Origin: Gemmatimonadota bacterium
GTDB lineage: Bacteria; Gemmatimonadota; Gemmatimonadetes; Gemmatimonadales; Gemmatimonadaceae
Length of the DNA stretch: 64,000 nucleotides
NCBI GenBank assembly: GCA_023249305.1
Contig: JAHFCU010000007.1
Location: 1-64,000, forward strand
Direction of reading: 5' to 3'
The position numbers and the translations under genes were made by a program. The notes under the pieces were generated by a model. The model saw nothing but the letters and a program-made list of their open reading frames with translations, was not told the origin of the DNA and ran no database searches. Positions 1 to 12,501 of the stretch are shown here, in pieces; within the stretch, counting starts at the first letter, position 1; the number at the start of each line of letters is the position of its first letter.

Positions 1-2970
1 GTCGTCCGGCAGGAAGCAGGGGATGTCGAGCGTGACGTCGGCCGGCGGCGGGGGCGGCGCGTCGGCTCCGCGCTGGACGCGCTGGACGGTTTCCTCGAGC
101 ATCCGCAGATACAGGTCGAAGCCCACGGCGTGCACGAAGCCCGACTGCTCTGGGCCGAGCAGGTTCCCGGCGCCACGAAGTTCCAAGTCCTTGAGTGCGA
201 CGCTGTAGCCCGCGCCGAGCTCGGTGTGGTGTTCGAGCACTTTGAGCCGGCGCTCGGCGTCGAGGTCCACCTGTGTGTCGGGGACGAGTAGGTAGCAGTA
301 CGCCCGGCGGTGCGAGCGACCCACGCGGCCGCGTAGCTGGTAGAGTTGGGCAAGGCCGAATCGGTCGGCGCGGCCCACGAACATCGTGTTGGCATTCGGC
401 ACGTCGAGCCCGCTTTCGACAATCATCGTGCTGACCAGCACGTCCACTTCGCCGCGGACGAAGCGCGCCATCACGTGGTCGAGGTCGCGCTCGCGCATCT
501 GGCCGTGGCCCACCTCGATGCGGGCGCGCGGGATGAGTCGGCGCAGGTGGTCGGCGACCGCCTCGATCGTTTCGATGCGGTTGTGGACCATGAACACCTG
601 CCCGCCGCGGTCGAGCTCGCGCGCAATCCCCTCCTCGAGCAGGCCGTCATCCCAGGGCTCGAGGAAGGTGAGCACCGGTGACCGGTCGCGCGGCGGCGTC
701 TGCATGAGCGTGAGGTCGCGCAGTCCGGCCAGAGCCTGATGCAGCGTGCGCGGGATCGGCGTCGCGGTCAGTGTAAGCACGTCGGTCTCAAGCTTGAGTT
801 GTTTGAGCCGCTCCTTGTGCTTCACGCCAAAACGGTGCTCCTCGTCCACGATGATCAGCCCGAGCTGACGGAACTCGACGTCGGGAGAGAGCAGGCGATG
901 CGTGCCGATGACGATGTCAATCGTGCCGGCCTTCAGTTCGGCCAGCTCCGCCTTCTGCGCCTTGACCGTCCGGAAGCGAGAGAGCACCGCGACGCGGACC
1001 GGAAAGTCCGCGAGTCGTTCGCCGAAAACCCGCGCGTGCTGCTCGGCAAGGATTGTCGTCGGCACGAGCACCGCGACCTGCCGCCCGCTCTGGACCGCCT
1101 TGAACGCGGCGCGTACAGCGATCTCCGTCTTGCCGTAGCCGACGTCGCCGACGAGCAGGCGGTCCATCGGGCGGGCCGATTCCATGTCGTGCTTCACGTC
1201 GTCGGTGGCGCGCAGCTGGTCGGGCGTGTCCTCGAACAGGAACGAACTCTCGAGCTGCTTCTGCCACGCCCCGTCCGGATGATGCGCCGGCCGCTGCGCG
1301 ATCTGCCGCCGCGCGTACAGCTCGAGCAGTTCGTGCGTCATCTCGTGAATGGCGGCGCGCGTGCGGTCGCGCTGCTGCGTCCATTTCTTGCCGCCGAGCT
1401 TGTGCAGGCGCGGCGGCGGCGCGTCCTCCGAGACGTCGCCCGCGTGGCGGAACCGCTCCACCTGGTCAATGCGATAGAGCGGCACGTTGAGCCGGTCGCC
1501 GCCCTCGTACTCGATGACGATCACCTCGATCGTGCTCTCGCCGACAAAGATGGTCTCCATGCCGCGGTAGACGCCGACGCCGTGCTCGAGATGGACCACG
1601 AAGTCGCCGGGCTTGAGCGCGCCGACGAGTTCGAGCGCGGTGCCCGCCGCATACTTTCGTGCGCGACGAATGCGCCGGTCGCGCCTGAAGATTTCATGGT
1701 CGGTGAGGACGCGCAGGCCGGCCGGTTCGTGGCGCGGCGGGATGACAAAGCCGCCGCCGAGTACCCCGATGGAGAGCGCGGGTAGAACCTCGCGTCCGGC
1801 AGGCGCGAGGAGTTCTTCGAGGCGCTCGGCTTGCCCGCTGTTGTCGCACAGGATGACCGTCGGCGTGCCGTCGGCTACGACCGCGCGCAGACGCGCCATG
1901 TCGCGCTCGATGGATTCCGGCGGCCGCAGGGGGAACTGCACGCCGGCGTCTGCTTCCACCGACTCAGCGAGCGCGAGCGTCGCGTACGCGCGCAGCGCGC
2001 TCGCGGCGACTTCGGGCGGCTGCAACAGGTCATCGCGCGCGGCGACGTCCTCGCCGCGGCGGCGCGCGAGTTCGAGATGGTGGGCCGCCTCGTCCCACGT
2101 GCGCCGCAGTTCCGGGCCGATGTTCACGCCGGCCGGGATGATGACCAGTGAGTCGGGCGGCCAGAGCGCGGCGAGCGAGGTGCGCGCAGGCAGTGGTTGC
2201 TCGACATGTCCGTCAGCGTCGGGCGCGTCGGCGCCGGACGCGTTGCCGCCGTCCTCACTCGCGTCATCCTCGCCGCCCGGCGTCACGTCCGCGGGCAGGA
2301 CCACCACACGCTCGATGGTGCGTGTCGTCCGCTGGCTCGACAGGTCGAACTCGCGTAGTTCCACCAGTTCGTCGCCCCAGAACTCGAGGCGCGCGGGCGC
2401 CGACATGCCGAAGCCGTACACATCCACGATGCCGCCGCGCACGGAGAACTGCGCCACATCCTCCACCATGCCGACGCGCTCGAATCCGATGCGTGTGAGG
2501 TGGCTGGCCAGGTCCTCGAGCCGCCACGTGGCGCCACGCAGAAGTTCGAGCCGAGCCTCAACCAGCGCCTGCGGGAGCCGCGTGCGTTCCTGCACGGCGC
2601 GCACCGTGGTCACGAGGACGCGCACCTTGCCGCGGCTCAGGCGCTCAAGCGTCTCGACGCGCTCGCCGGCAACCTCGGCGTGCGGTTCGACTTCGCCGAA
2701 TCCCTCGCGTGACGGATAGAGCGCCGCGGTGTCTTCGCCAGCGATTGCTTCGACATCGGCGAGCCAGCGCTCGGCGTCCGCGACTTGTTCGGCGACGACG
2801 ACGTGCAGACGATTGCTCGCGTCGTGCGCGAGCGCGGCGACCAGCAGCGCATCGCCCGAGCCGGCGAGACCGCCGACGGCCAAGGTCTCACCCGCGCGCG
2901 GGACTCGGGCGCGGAGTGCCTGGAACTGCGGCAAGGCAAGGAAGCGTTCGAGAAGCAGCGGCAGCGCCAT
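1..2970 (-). CDS. mfd: Transcription-repair coupling factor Mfd (partial, C-terminus beyond window start)
   Basis: Reverse-strand translation from ATG at 2970 ([24 protein letters not shown]...) stays open to base 1. It contains the helicase motif [53 protein letters not shown], and [41 protein letters not shown]. Not in the ORF track because no stop lies in the window. Confidence 0.96.
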   Translation of the reverse strand, partial: MALPLLLERFLALPQFQALRARVPRAGETLAVGGLAGSGDALLVAALAHDASNRLHVVVAEQVADAERWLADVEAIAGEDTAALYPSREGFGEVEPHAEVAGERVETLERLSRGKVRVLVTTVRAVQERTRLPQALVEARLELLRGATWRLEDLASHLTRIGFERVGMVEDVAQFSVRGGIVDVYGFGMSAPARLEFWGDELVELREFDLSSQRTTRTIERVVVLPADVTPGGEDDASEDGGNASGADAPDADGHVEQPLPARTSLAALWPPDSLVIIPAGVNIGPELRRTWDEAAHHLELARRRGEDVAARDDLLQPPEVAASALRAYATLALAESVEADAGVQFPLRPPESIERDMARLRAVVADGTPTVILCDNSGQAERLEELLAPAGREVLPALSIGVLGGGFVIPPRHEPAGLRVLTDHEIFRRDRRIRRARKYAAGTALELVGALKPGDFVVHLEHGVGVYRGMETIFVGESTIEVIVIEYEGGDRLNVPLYRIDQVERFRHAGDVSEDAPPPRLHKLGGKKWTQQRDRTRAAIHEMTHELLELYARRQIAQRPAHHPDGAWQKQLESSFLFEDTPDQLRATDDVKHDMESARPMDRLLVGDVGYGKTEIAVRAAFKAVQSGRQVAVLVPTTILAEQHARVFGERLADFPVRVAVLSRFRTVKAQKAELAELKAGTIDIVIGTHRLLSPDVEFRQLGLIIVDEEHRFGVKHKERLKQLKLETDVLTLTATPIPRTLHQALAGLRDLTLMQTPPRDRSPVLTFLEPWDDGLLEEGIARELDRGGQVFMVHNRIETIEAVADHLRRLIPRARIEVGHGQMRERDLDHVMARFVRGEVDVLVSTMIVESGLDVPNANTMFVGRADRFGLAQLYQLRGRVGRSHRRAYCYLLVPDTQVDLDAERRLKVLEHHTELGAGYSVALKDLELRGAGNLLGPEQSGFVHAVGFDLYLRMLEETVQRVQRGADAPPPPPADVTLDIPCFLPDD

Positions 2971-2973
2971 CGG

Positions 2974-4779
2974 TCAGTTCGCTTCGGCGTCGTCGCGACG
3001 CGCCGCCCAGGTCTCGGCGGCAAGCAGAAGCAAGGCGCCGATCAGGAGCCCGGCGAGGATCGGTCGCGGCGACATGTCGGACCACGCGCGCTGGGCGAGG
3101 CGCGCCGGATCGTCAACGCCCGTGACGTCGCGTCCGGCGAAGCGCGACGCGATGGCGGCGGCGCTGATGCGGTCGAGCACCGACTCCGACGGTTCGGACG
3201 CGACAATGACCGCGCCGGCGCGTTCGCTGCCGCGCCGCAAGAAGTAGACGCCGGCCGCGGCGCTCGCGCGAAAGCGCGCACCCTGCAGCGGCTGCACGGT
3301 GCCGTCAGGACTCTCGAGGCCCGTGGCCCAAGACGAGCGGGCAACCCACGCGAGCGGCGCCGATTCAATGACTGGCCCTGCGTCCGTCGCGAGCCGCCGT
3401 GCAATGGCGCGATCGAGCCAGGGCAGAAACGGCGCGCGCAGCGGCAGGTCGGTGTCGGCTGGATCGAGCGCAAACGCGGTCAACACCCAGCCCTCGCCAG
3501 CGACGATCACGGGCGCGGCGCCGGCGCGGACGAGCGTGTCGGTTGTCGCGTTGCCCGCGGGCCGCAGCGCGAAAAAGCGCTGCGCGGTCGCGCCGTCGAG
3601 TTCGTCGCCACGCAACTGCACCGGCCCAGGCTGCCGCTCGCCGAACCGCCACGGAATGCGCAGCCGCTCGAGTGCGCGATTGGCGAGCGCCACCCGCGCC
3701 GGGTCCGCCGGCGCAGTGATCAGCGCCGGGAGCGCGCCGACGTTGTCCGCGGTCGTCACCGCGACGCCGCCGCCATCGTGCACGCGACCATCGGCGGCGA
3801 GCGCCGCAATCGCGGTGCGCGCAAACGCACCCGCGGCAGCATCGGCATGCGCCGACGGCGCGGGGCCGACGTGCACCGCGAACGGACGCACGTCATCCGC
3901 GCGCAACTCGTCGGGCGGCAGTTCAACAACACCGGCCGTCCAACCATGGGCGGCGGGCGCGGCCCCAGCCTCGATGGTGCCGCCGCCGGCGACGGTGCCG
4001 CGCGCGAGCGTGGTGGCGCCGAGTGCGGCGCGCCACGTGACGGGCTCGCGCGCGAGCACCGTGGCGCGCAGCGCCCCGCGCGGGGTCCAGTGCGGTGGGT
4101 CAGTGACGACACGCGTCACCGCGCGGTTCGCCGGCGGCGGTGTGTTGGGAGCGTAGACGAGTACGGACGCCGCGGGCGCCGCCATGTGCGACGGCCACGC
4201 GGTCGCCTGTCCGTCGGTGACGACCACCACGCGCGCCGACGGAAGCCCCGCCCCACGCGACAGCGCGGCGCCCGTGCGCACCGCGGCCGCGAGGTCGCCT
4301 GCTCCGGCGAGCGGCGTCGCGCGGTCCACCGCGGCGGCGACCGTTGAAGGCGCGCCGCCCGTGACCGCACCGTCCGCCGTGACAAGCCACACGCGATCGC
4401 TGGCGCGCGCGCGGCCGAGCACCTCGTGCGCGACCTGCTGCAGCGCGGCCAGCACGGAGCGTCCGTCGGTGACCGCACCGGAGCTCATCGAGTTGTCAAG
4501 GACGACGACGAGCGCCGTCGGTCCGTGGCCCGACATTCCGAGTCGCGCGAGCGGACGCGCGGCGGCGACCGCCACGAGCAGCACGATGGCCACGCGCAGC
4601 AGCATCAGCAGTGCATTGCGCACCTTGAGCTCGCGCGCGTGATCCAGTTCGGCGCGCAGTAGGTAGCGCACCGCGGGGAAGTCCACGCGCATCTCGACCT
4701 TGCGACGGTGCAGGTGCAGCCAGAGCGGCACCGCGGCGATCAGGCCCAGCAGCAGCGCGAACGGCGCGAGCAGGCTCAC
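2974..4779 (-). CDS. BatA-like N-terminal membrane domain plus von Willebrand factor A-like protein
   Basis: 601-aa ORF. N-terminal MSLLAPFALLLGLIAAVPLWLHLHRRK membrane segment; MIDAS-like VVVLDNSMSSG (DxSxS); VWA-like VVVVTDGQATAW; C-terminal TM helix. Confidence 0.8.
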   Translation of the reverse strand: MSLLAPFALLLGLIAAVPLWLHLHRRKVEMRVDFPAVRYLLRAELDHARELKVRNALLMLLRVAIVLLVAVAAARPLARLGMSGHGPTALVVVLDNSMSSGAVTDGRSVLAALQQVAHEVLGRARASDRVWLVTADGAVTGGAPSTVAAAVDRATPLAGAGDLAAAVRTGAALSRGAGLPSARVVVVTDGQATAWPSHMAAPAASVLVYAPNTPPPANRAVTRVVTDPPHWTPRGALRATVLAREPVTWRAALGATTLARGTVAGGGTIEAGAAPAAHGWTAGVVELPPDELRADDVRPFAVHVGPAPSAHADAAAGAFARTAIAALAADGRVHDGGGVAVTTADNVGALPALITAPADPARVALANRALERLRIPWRFGERQPGPVQLRGDELDGATAQRFFALRPAGNATTDTLVRAGAAPVIVAGEGWVLTAFALDPADTDLPLRAPFLPWLDRAIARRLATDAGPVIESAPLAWVARSSWATGLESPDGTVQPLQGARFRASAAAGVYFLRRGSERAGAVIVASEPSESVLDRISAAAIASRFAGRDVTGVDDPARLAQRAWSDMSPRPILAGLLIGALLLLAAETWAARRDDAEAN

Positions 4780-5693
4780 GGCAGGCGCTGACGAGAAAGG
4801 AACGCGCGACGCACCGGCACCACAAACGGCGCGTCGGTGAAAATCGGTTCATACGACGCGCCCATGCCGGCGAGGCGTGACCGCCACTCGTCTATCGCGG
4901 CGTGCACGGTCGCCCGGTACGCGGCGCGGACGTCGCCGACCGACGCTTCGACTTCCTTCCCCGTCTCCGTGTCCACGAAAACCAGTTCGGCGCCCGAAAC
5001 CGAGAGGTCGCGTTCGGCAGGATCGAGCAGGTGCAGCACGGTGACCTGATGCCCTGCCCCGCGTAGCACTTGAATCGCCTGAACGGTCTCGTCGGGATCG
5101 AGCAGCAGGTCGCTCACCACGATGACCATGCCGGGGCGTGGCACGAGGCGCGCGGCACGCACGAGCGCGCCCGCCGCGTCGCTCCCCATCCCCGCGCCAG
5201 GCTCCGAGAGCGCCGCGAGAATACGCCGGAAGTGCAGATCGCGCGATCGCGGCGGTAGCACGGTGCGCACGTCGTCATCGAAACGGATCAGCCCCACCGC
5301 GTCGCGCTGCTTGAGCAAGAGCAGCGCGATGGCCGCGACGAGCGTCTCGGCGTACGCGAGCTTGGTGAGGCGCGCCGGCGAGCCCGTCCAATGCATGGAC
5401 TTCGACACGTCGAGCACGATCGTGGCGCGGAGGTTGGTTTCCTCCTCGAAGAGCTTGATCAGCCACTTGTCGGCGCGGGCGGCCATCTTCCAGTCCATGT
5501 ACCGCAGGTCGTCGCCGGGCTGGTACGGGCGGTGCTCGGCGAACTCCACCGAGAAGCCCTTCTTGCGCGAGCGGTGCAGCCCCGTGAGGAAGCCTTCGAC
5601 GACCCAGCGCGCACGAATCTCCAGCCCGCCAAGCGCATTTAGCTGGGCAGGATCGAGGAACTCAGGGCGCTGCGAGTTGGCCGGACCGGTCAT
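4776..5693 (-). CDS. DUF58 domain-containing protein
   Basis: 305-aa ORF with RKKGFSVEFAEHRPYQPGDDLRYMDWKMAARADKWLIKLFEEETNLRATIVLDVSKSM, the typical DUF58 signature. ATGA overlap with the downstream VWA gene. Confidence 0.92.
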   Translation of the reverse strand: MTGPANSQRPEFLDPAQLNALGGLEIRARWVVEGFLTGLHRSRKKGFSVEFAEHRPYQPGDDLRYMDWKMAARADKWLIKLFEEETNLRATIVLDVSKSMHWTGSPARLTKLAYAETLVAAIALLLLKQRDAVGLIRFDDDVRTVLPPRSRDLHFRRILAALSEPGAGMGSDAAGALVRAARLVPRPGMVIVVSDLLLDPDETVQAIQVLRGAGHQVTVLHLLDPAERDLSVSGAELVFVDTETGKEVEASVGDVRAAYRATVHAAIDEWRSRLAGMGASYEPIFTDAPFVVPVRRAFLSRQRLP

Positions 5694-5789
5694 GACGCGC
5701 TGTAATTGTACGCGCGGGACCGCAAAAACGCGGTGTACGCTGACGGCGTGCTGTGTATCCGCGTGGCGCTATCGGTAGCGAATGTGATA

Positions 5790-5823
5790 AGCGCGGGGCC
5801 CGACTGGCGCCGGGCCCCGCGCT
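5790..5823 (-). terminator. Strong hairpin, probable terminator of the 5880-6497 gene
   Basis: AGCGCGGGGCCCG-(actggcgc)-CGGGCCCCGCGCT: 13-bp perfect stem, 8-nt loop, downstream of the minus-strand stop at 5880. Confidence 0.65.
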
Positions 5824-5879
5824 AAATGGTGATCGCCGCGCATTTTGGACGCAGACCAATGCGGTGCGGCCTGCCCGAA

Positions 5880-6497
5880 CTACTCGAGAATGCCACGCGC
5901 CTTTCTGGCCACGAGAATCCAATCGCCGGCCTTCTGTTCGAAGATGTAGTCAAACCAGGTGACCGATTGACCCTGCGACGAGTACCGACGAACGAGCACG
6001 CGGGTGGCGACTTGCCGCTTTTTGTCCACGCGCCAAGGTCTGCTAAAGGCAACTACCGTGTAGGTCGTCGTCGGGCAACCGCGATTCCTAGCGCTGTCTA
6101 CGGGGGGAGCCAAGACACCAGCACACGCAACCTCGACGAAGACATCGCCGCTCGGAACACGCTCGGTAGTGAGCACCTTGGTCAAGGGGGTCGAGGGTGT
6201 GTGCTCCGCCAAGCGACGAAGCTGAGACACCGCAGCGTCAGTGGATGCGTCAATGCGCAATAGTCGCGGGTCAATGAGGAGTCCCTCTCTGACTGTATCC
6301 GACACCGCACGAACTACGGCGCGCAGAAATCGCACGTCGTCTCCGAGTGTCGGCGCGCGCTGACCGCTCGCACTCGCAACGCTCAGGAGTCCCATCACCG
6401 CGCCGAAAAACAGTGCGGTCCGACGCGTGCTGTGCAGCGATCGACTTGCGCTACGGCGCATCGGAGCATGCCTGCGAGTTCGGAGTGTCGTAACCAT
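5880..6497 (-). CDS. Secreted hypothetical protein (start may be internal)
   Basis: 205-aa ORF with hydrophobic signal-like segment (RRTALFFGAVMGLLSVASASGQ). Overlaps the end of the upstream ORF. Confidence 0.55.
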   Translation of the reverse strand: MVTTLRTRRHAPMRRSASRSLHSTRRTALFFGAVMGLLSVASASGQRAPTLGDDVRFLRAVVRAVSDTVREGLLIDPRLLRIDASTDAAVSQLRRLAEHTPSTPLTKVLTTERVPSGDVFVEVACAGVLAPPVDSARNRGCPTTTYTVVAFSRPWRVDKKRQVATRVLVRRYSSQGQSVTWFDYIFEQKAGDWILVARKARGILE

Positions 6498-7251
6498 AGT
6501 AGTCAGTATGGCTCTGTCCGCGCAGATGATCGATTTCGTGTGCTAGCACCTGCTGCAACGTGCGCGTGTGAGTGACATTCTGGGCGTCTGTTTGAATTGC
6601 GGGATGGCGCATGTCAAACGCCACGTCAGGCCAGTAGTCGCTGAGCAACATCCACCCGGCCGAACCCTGGTTCATCGACGCGCCACCGCCGAAGTCTGGA
6701 GTGTAGGTATTCCTTGCAAACAGATGGATCATGTTGTTGTTCAGCAGCGCCTGCCCGACCGCCGCCATAACGGCGCACGTCCCGCTCTTGTTCGACATGC
6801 GCTGAAGTGCGGACGCAATGAGCGATCGCTCGCCAGGACTTGGCACTCGCCCGGTGCACCAGAGTTGCTCCATTTGCGTCTGAGGGTTGTTGCAGTTTGG
6901 CGCCGCTATGTCGACCGCGTCATAGAGAGTGGGCTCAGGCATCACATCGACCGGATTTGCCATCGCCTCGCCACCGCCTAGGAACTCGCAACTCGTCGGG
7001 TCCTCCGTGCAGGCCGAATAGATCGGCTCGTCCCACGGCGAACCCAGTCCATAGTCGCCACTGCAGCTCCATCCCCAAGTGTCCGTACACGTCTCAACGA
7101 TGCGTTGCATGTAATCGGGCGACACGTTTCCGCCTGTGAGCGCGGCGGTCCCGTGTCGTGCGTGGGCTGCGTCCATGGGGTCGGTCGGCGAGCGGTCCAT
7201 GGAACACGCCACCACGAACGCCATTACCCCAAGAAGAATCAACCGCTTCAT
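6451..7251 (-). CDS. Putative lipoprotein with metzincin-like zinc motif
   Basis: 266-aa ORF. Lipobox-like N-terminus MKRLILLGVMAFVVACS; HEIDHLRGQSH = HExxHxxGxxH. Confidence 0.65.
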   Translation of the reverse strand: MKRLILLGVMAFVVACSMDRSPTDPMDAAHARHGTAALTGGNVSPDYMQRIVETCTDTWGWSCSGDYGLGSPWDEPIYSACTEDPTSCEFLGGGEAMANPVDVMPEPTLYDAVDIAAPNCNNPQTQMEQLWCTGRVPSPGERSLIASALQRMSNKSGTCAVMAAVGQALLNNNMIHLFARNTYTPDFGGGASMNQGSAGWMLLSDYWPDVAFDMRHPAIQTDAQNVTHTRTLQQVLAHEIDHLRGQSHTDYYGYDTPNSQACSDAP

Positions 7252-7340
7252 GCTTCCATCCTCCTGAAGAGTCGCGAGGTTTATCGCGAATTGGAGGGGC
7301 CGATGTGAAGACCAGTCTATCTCCGGTGCACAACGGGACC

Positions 7341-7407
7341 ATCACGCTATGTAACGTACTATCACGCTGTGTAACGCCGCCATCTGTTTCGACGCTTCGT
7401 TACACAG
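7341..7407. promoter_or_regulatory. Repeated TGTAACG motif cluster upstream of the 6451-7251 gene
   Basis: Direct repeat ATCACGCTATGTAACG (7341-7356) and ATCACGCTGTGTAACG (7361-7376), 20-bp period. CTGTGTAACG (7367-7376) is perfectly inverted as CGTTACACAG (7398-7407). Confidence 0.45.
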
Positions 7408-7714
7408 GGACGGGCATCGCGTGCTCTTCACTGTGACGCCGACGTCCAGCAGGGCGAGTGGATACCCCATCTAGCGTCGCGTCCCAGAAACTGCTTTCGC
7501 ATGTCGGGTGAGCAGCCCGAACGGGTGGCGTAGTCTGCGGGAGGACTTCGACTCGTCGGCACCTCCCGTGCACGGCCTGCTCCGCCTCGATCTCCTCCTT
7601 CTGCGTCGGCAATTTCCGACCAAAGTAGCTCGCCACAGCAACTTGCACGCCGCGCGTCTTGGAGCAGACCCATCGCAGCGGTAGCTTTATCCATTAACCT
7701 CAGCCGCATTCGCC

Positions 7715-9511
<1,797 letters not shown>

Positions 9512-9518
9512 GGGCCGC

Positions 9519-10532
9519 GTGGCGTCCCTCGTCTTCCAGACGTCTTTCCTCGGCGACACCGTCTTGACGACGCCGCTCCTCGCGGCGGTGGCCACGCGCG
9601 GCCCGGTGGACGCGGTGGTGACGCCGCTCGGCGCGACGATTCTGCGCGGCAACCCGACGGTGCGCGAACTCATCGTGTATGACAAGCGCGGCCGCGACGC
9701 CGGCGTGCTCGGCCTGCGACGGCTCGCGCGTCGCCTGCGCACCGGTGCGTATGACGCCGCGTATCTCGCGCAGGGCTCCCTGCGCAGCGCGGTGCTGGCG
9801 CGCGCGGCCCGCATCGCCCGCCGCGTGGGCTTCGACACGTCCGCCGGCCGCGCACTCTACACCGAGCGTGTGCGCTACCGCCGCGACGCGCATCACGCCG
9901 AGCGGTTGTGGCGCCTCGCCGCGGGTGACGCGGCGCCAGCGCCACCACTCGAGGCGATCCGGCCGCATTTGTATCCCGGCGATGAGGAGCGGGCCGCGGT
10001 GGACGCGCTGCTTGAGGAGCTGCGCGGCAGCGAGCCGCTCGTCGCGGTCGCGCCCGGCAGCATCTGGGGCACGAAACGCTGGCCGCACGTCGCCGCGATG
10101 GTCTCGCTGCTCGACGAGGCGCGTTTCGTCGTGATCGGCAGCGACGAAGACTCCACGCTGGCCGAGATGGTCGCCGCGGCGGCGCCGGGACGGGTGCTCG
10201 ACGCCACCGGGCGGCTGACCTTGCTCGGGAGCGCCGAGCTCATCCGACGCTGCGCCGTGCTCGTCGCCAACGACTCGGCGCCCACGCATCTCGCTTCGGG
10301 GGTCGATACGCCGACGATCACGCTCTTCGGTCCGACTGTCCCCGCGTTCGGGTTCGGCCCACTCGCCCCGCGGTCTGAGGCGCTGGGCGTGGACGGACTC
10401 GCGTGCCGGCCGTGTCATCCGCATGGCCCGCGCGAATGCCCGCTCGGGCACTTCTCGTGCATGCGAACGCTCGAGCCCTCGCGGGTCGCCGCGAAGGTGC
10501 GCAATTTGCTCTCCACCACTTCCGCGACCTGA
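9519..10532 (+). CDS. Glycosyltransferase family 9 (ADP-heptose:LPS heptosyltransferase-like)
   Basis: FQTSFLGDTVLTTPLLAAV, VAVAPGSIWGTKRWP, LVANDSAPTHLASGVDTPTITLFGPTVPAFGF. Start could also be TTG at 9504. Confidence 0.85.
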   Translation: MASLVFQTSFLGDTVLTTPLLAAVATRGPVDAVVTPLGATILRGNPTVRELIVYDKRGRDAGVLGLRRLARRLRTGAYDAAYLAQGSLRSAVLARAARIARRVGFDTSAGRALYTERVRYRRDAHHAERLWRLAAGDAAPAPPLEAIRPHLYPGDEERAAVDALLEELRGSEPLVAVAPGSIWGTKRWPHVAAMVSLLDEARFVVIGSDEDSTLAEMVAAAAPGRVLDATGRLTLLGSAELIRRCAVLVANDSAPTHLASGVDTPTITLFGPTVPAFGFGPLAPRSEALGVDGLACRPCHPHGPRECPLGHFSCMRTLEPSRVAAKVRNLLSTTSAT

Positions 10533-11524
10533 TGACCGCCTCATCCACGTACGTCGTCGGCGTTGACATCGGCGGCACGAACCTCGTCGTCGGCGCCATG
10601 CCGGCGGACGGCAGCCGCGAAATCGGCGTCCACACGCTGCCCACGCGCGCCGATGTCGGCGCAGACGGCGTGGTGCAGCGCATCTGCGACATGATCGAAA
10701 CGACCATCGCGACGGTGATCCACGAAACCGGCGCGACGCGCAGCCAGATCGCCGGCGTCGGCGTCGGCTGCCCAGGTCCGCTGGACCGCGAGCGTGGCAT
10801 CGTGATCGTGACGCCGAACCTCGGGTGGACCGACTTCCCGCTGCGCGATCGCGTGAGCCGTTGGGTCGGGCTGCCGGCCACGCTCGACAATGACGCGAAT
10901 TGCGCGACGCTTGGCGAGTGGTGGCTCGGCGCGGCCAAGGGCGGCCGGCATGTCGTGGGCATCACGCTCGGCACCGGGATCGGCGGCGGCCTGATCCTCG
11001 ACGGCCGGCTCTTCCACGGGGCGAGCGACGTCGCCGGCGAGATCGGCCACACGACGATTGAGGCGAACGGGCGTCGGTGCGGGTGCGGGAACTACGGCTG
11101 CCTCGAGGCGTACGCGTCGGGGCCGGCCATCGCGCTGCGCGCCCGCGAGGCGCTCGCCAACGGCGAACCGTCGTTGCTGCGTGAGCTGTGCGGCGGCGAT
11201 CTCGCGAAGCTCACGGCCGCCACGGTGTACAAGGCGTCGGGGCAGGGCGACGTGGTCGCGGCTGAAGTCGTGAAGGAGACCGCGCGCTTTCTCGGCATCG
11301 GCGTCGCGAACATCCTCAACGTCTACAATCCCGATGCGGTGGTGCTCGCCGGCGGGGTGGCACAGGCTGGCGATTCGCTGTTCGTCCCGCTGCGCGCCGA
11401 GGTGCGCCGGCGCGCCTTCAAGCCGGCGGTGGACGCGTGTCGCATCGTCCCCGGCGCGCTCGGCGCAAGCGCCGGCATGGTGGGCGCGGTCGCGGCGTTC
11501 CTCGCCGAGCATCCGGTGGCGTGA
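10532..11524 (+). CDS. ROK family sugar kinase (glucokinase-like)
   Basis: VVGVDIGGTNLVVGAMPADG, LDNDANCATLGEWWLGAAKG, GTGIGGGLI; ROK zinc motif GHTTIEANGRRCGCGNYGCLEAYASG. TGATG overlap with the upstream gene. Confidence 0.93.
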   Translation: MTASSTYVVGVDIGGTNLVVGAMPADGSREIGVHTLPTRADVGADGVVQRICDMIETTIATVIHETGATRSQIAGVGVGCPGPLDRERGIVIVTPNLGWTDFPLRDRVSRWVGLPATLDNDANCATLGEWWLGAAKGGRHVVGITLGTGIGGGLILDGRLFHGASDVAGEIGHTTIEANGRRCGCGNYGCLEAYASGPAIALRAREALANGEPSLLRELCGGDLAKLTAATVYKASGQGDVVAAEVVKETARFLGIGVANILNVYNPDAVVLAGGVAQAGDSLFVPLRAEVRRRAFKPAVDACRIVPGALGASAGMVGAVAAFLAEHPVA

Positions 11525-12501
11525 AGAAGCGCCGCGTCGGCGTCCTCGGCACGTTTGTCTGGGACGTCATCTACGGTCGCGACGTGCGATCGGCGCCCGT
11601 GCAGGAGTGGGGCGGCATCACGTACGCGCTGGCCGGCTTCGACGCAGCGCTGCCCGATGACTGGGAAATGGTGCCGATCATCAAGGTCGGCGACGACTTG
11701 GCGCGCGAGGCGCACACGTTTCTCGGCACGCTGCGCCGGCTCGCACCGGACGCGTCGCCGGTCACGGTGCCCTACCCCAACAACCGCGTTGAGCTGCGCT
11801 ATCTCGACGACGCGCGCCGCAGCGAGGTGCTCAGCGGTGGTGTGCCCGGCTGGACGTGGCAGGGGCTGCAGCCGCTGCTCGCCGGCCTCGACGCGTTGTA
11901 CGTCAACCTCATCTCCGGATTTGAACTCGACCTGGAAACGGCCACGCTGCTTCGCCAGCACTTCCGCGGTCCGATTTACTGCGACCTGCACTCGCTCGTG
12001 CTCGCGGTACAACCCTCCGGACTCCGCACCCTTCAACCCCTCCCTCGTGTTACCGACTGGTGCCGTTGCTTCGACCTGCTCCAGGTGAACGAAGAGGAGC
12101 TGTCGATGATGGCGCCGGACGGCCTAGCGCTTGCGGCAACGGCGATGGCCAACGGCGTGCAGGCGCTCGTTGTGACGCTTGGGCCGCGCGGCGCGGTCTA
12201 CTTCGCCCCGGGGCATTTCGCGCGCCTCGCCGACCATGCGGTGGGAGCGCCGCCGGTGGCGGTGTCAAGTGGCGCGCTGCGTACAGCGCTGCTTGCGCCG
12301 GCGGCGGGGCACGTGCACGTCAAGGGAGATCCCACTGGGTGCGGGGACGTGTTCGGCGCCACCTATTACTCACGACTACTCGCCGGTGATATAATCACCG
12401 AGGCGCTGCGCGCGGCGATCGCCGCTGCGGCCCGCAATGTCGAGCACCGCGGAGCCACAGGCCTCGCGCATTTTCTCCGTGGAGAGCTGAGTCCCTCGTG
12501 A
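11521..12501 (+). CDS. PfkB family carbohydrate kinase
   Basis: GTG start at 11521 overlapping the ROK stop; C-terminal HVKGDPTGCGDVFGATYYSRLLAGD (PfkB signature 2). Confidence 0.82.
   Translation: MKKRRVGVLGTFVWDVIYGRDVRSAPVQEWGGITYALAGFDAALPDDWEMVPIIKVGDDLAREAHTFLGTLRRLAPDASPVTVPYPNNRVELRYLDDARRSEVLSGGVPGWTWQGLQPLLAGLDALYVNLISGFELDLETATLLRQHFRGPIYCDLHSLVLAVQPSGLRTLQPLPRVTDWCRCFDLLQVNEEELSMMAPDGLALAATAMANGVQALVVTLGPRGAVYFAPGHFARLADHAVGAPPVAVSSGALRTALLAPAAGHVHVKGDPTGCGDVFGATYYSRLLAGDIITEALRAAIAAAARNVEHRGATGLAHFLRGELSPS

Noticed and set aside
739-1785. 348-aa plus-strand ORF antisense to mfd
   Set aside because: Frame shadow of a high-GC gene; Arg/Asp/Ala-rich composition and no recognisable motif, while the minus strand gives clear Mfd.
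2785-4347. 520-aa plus-strand ORF
   Set aside because: Antisense to the VWA gene and mfd; composition typical of a shadow frame.
7428-7709. 93-aa minus ORF upstream of lepA
   Set aside because: No start context, motif or codon signal; left as intergenic or remnant sequence.
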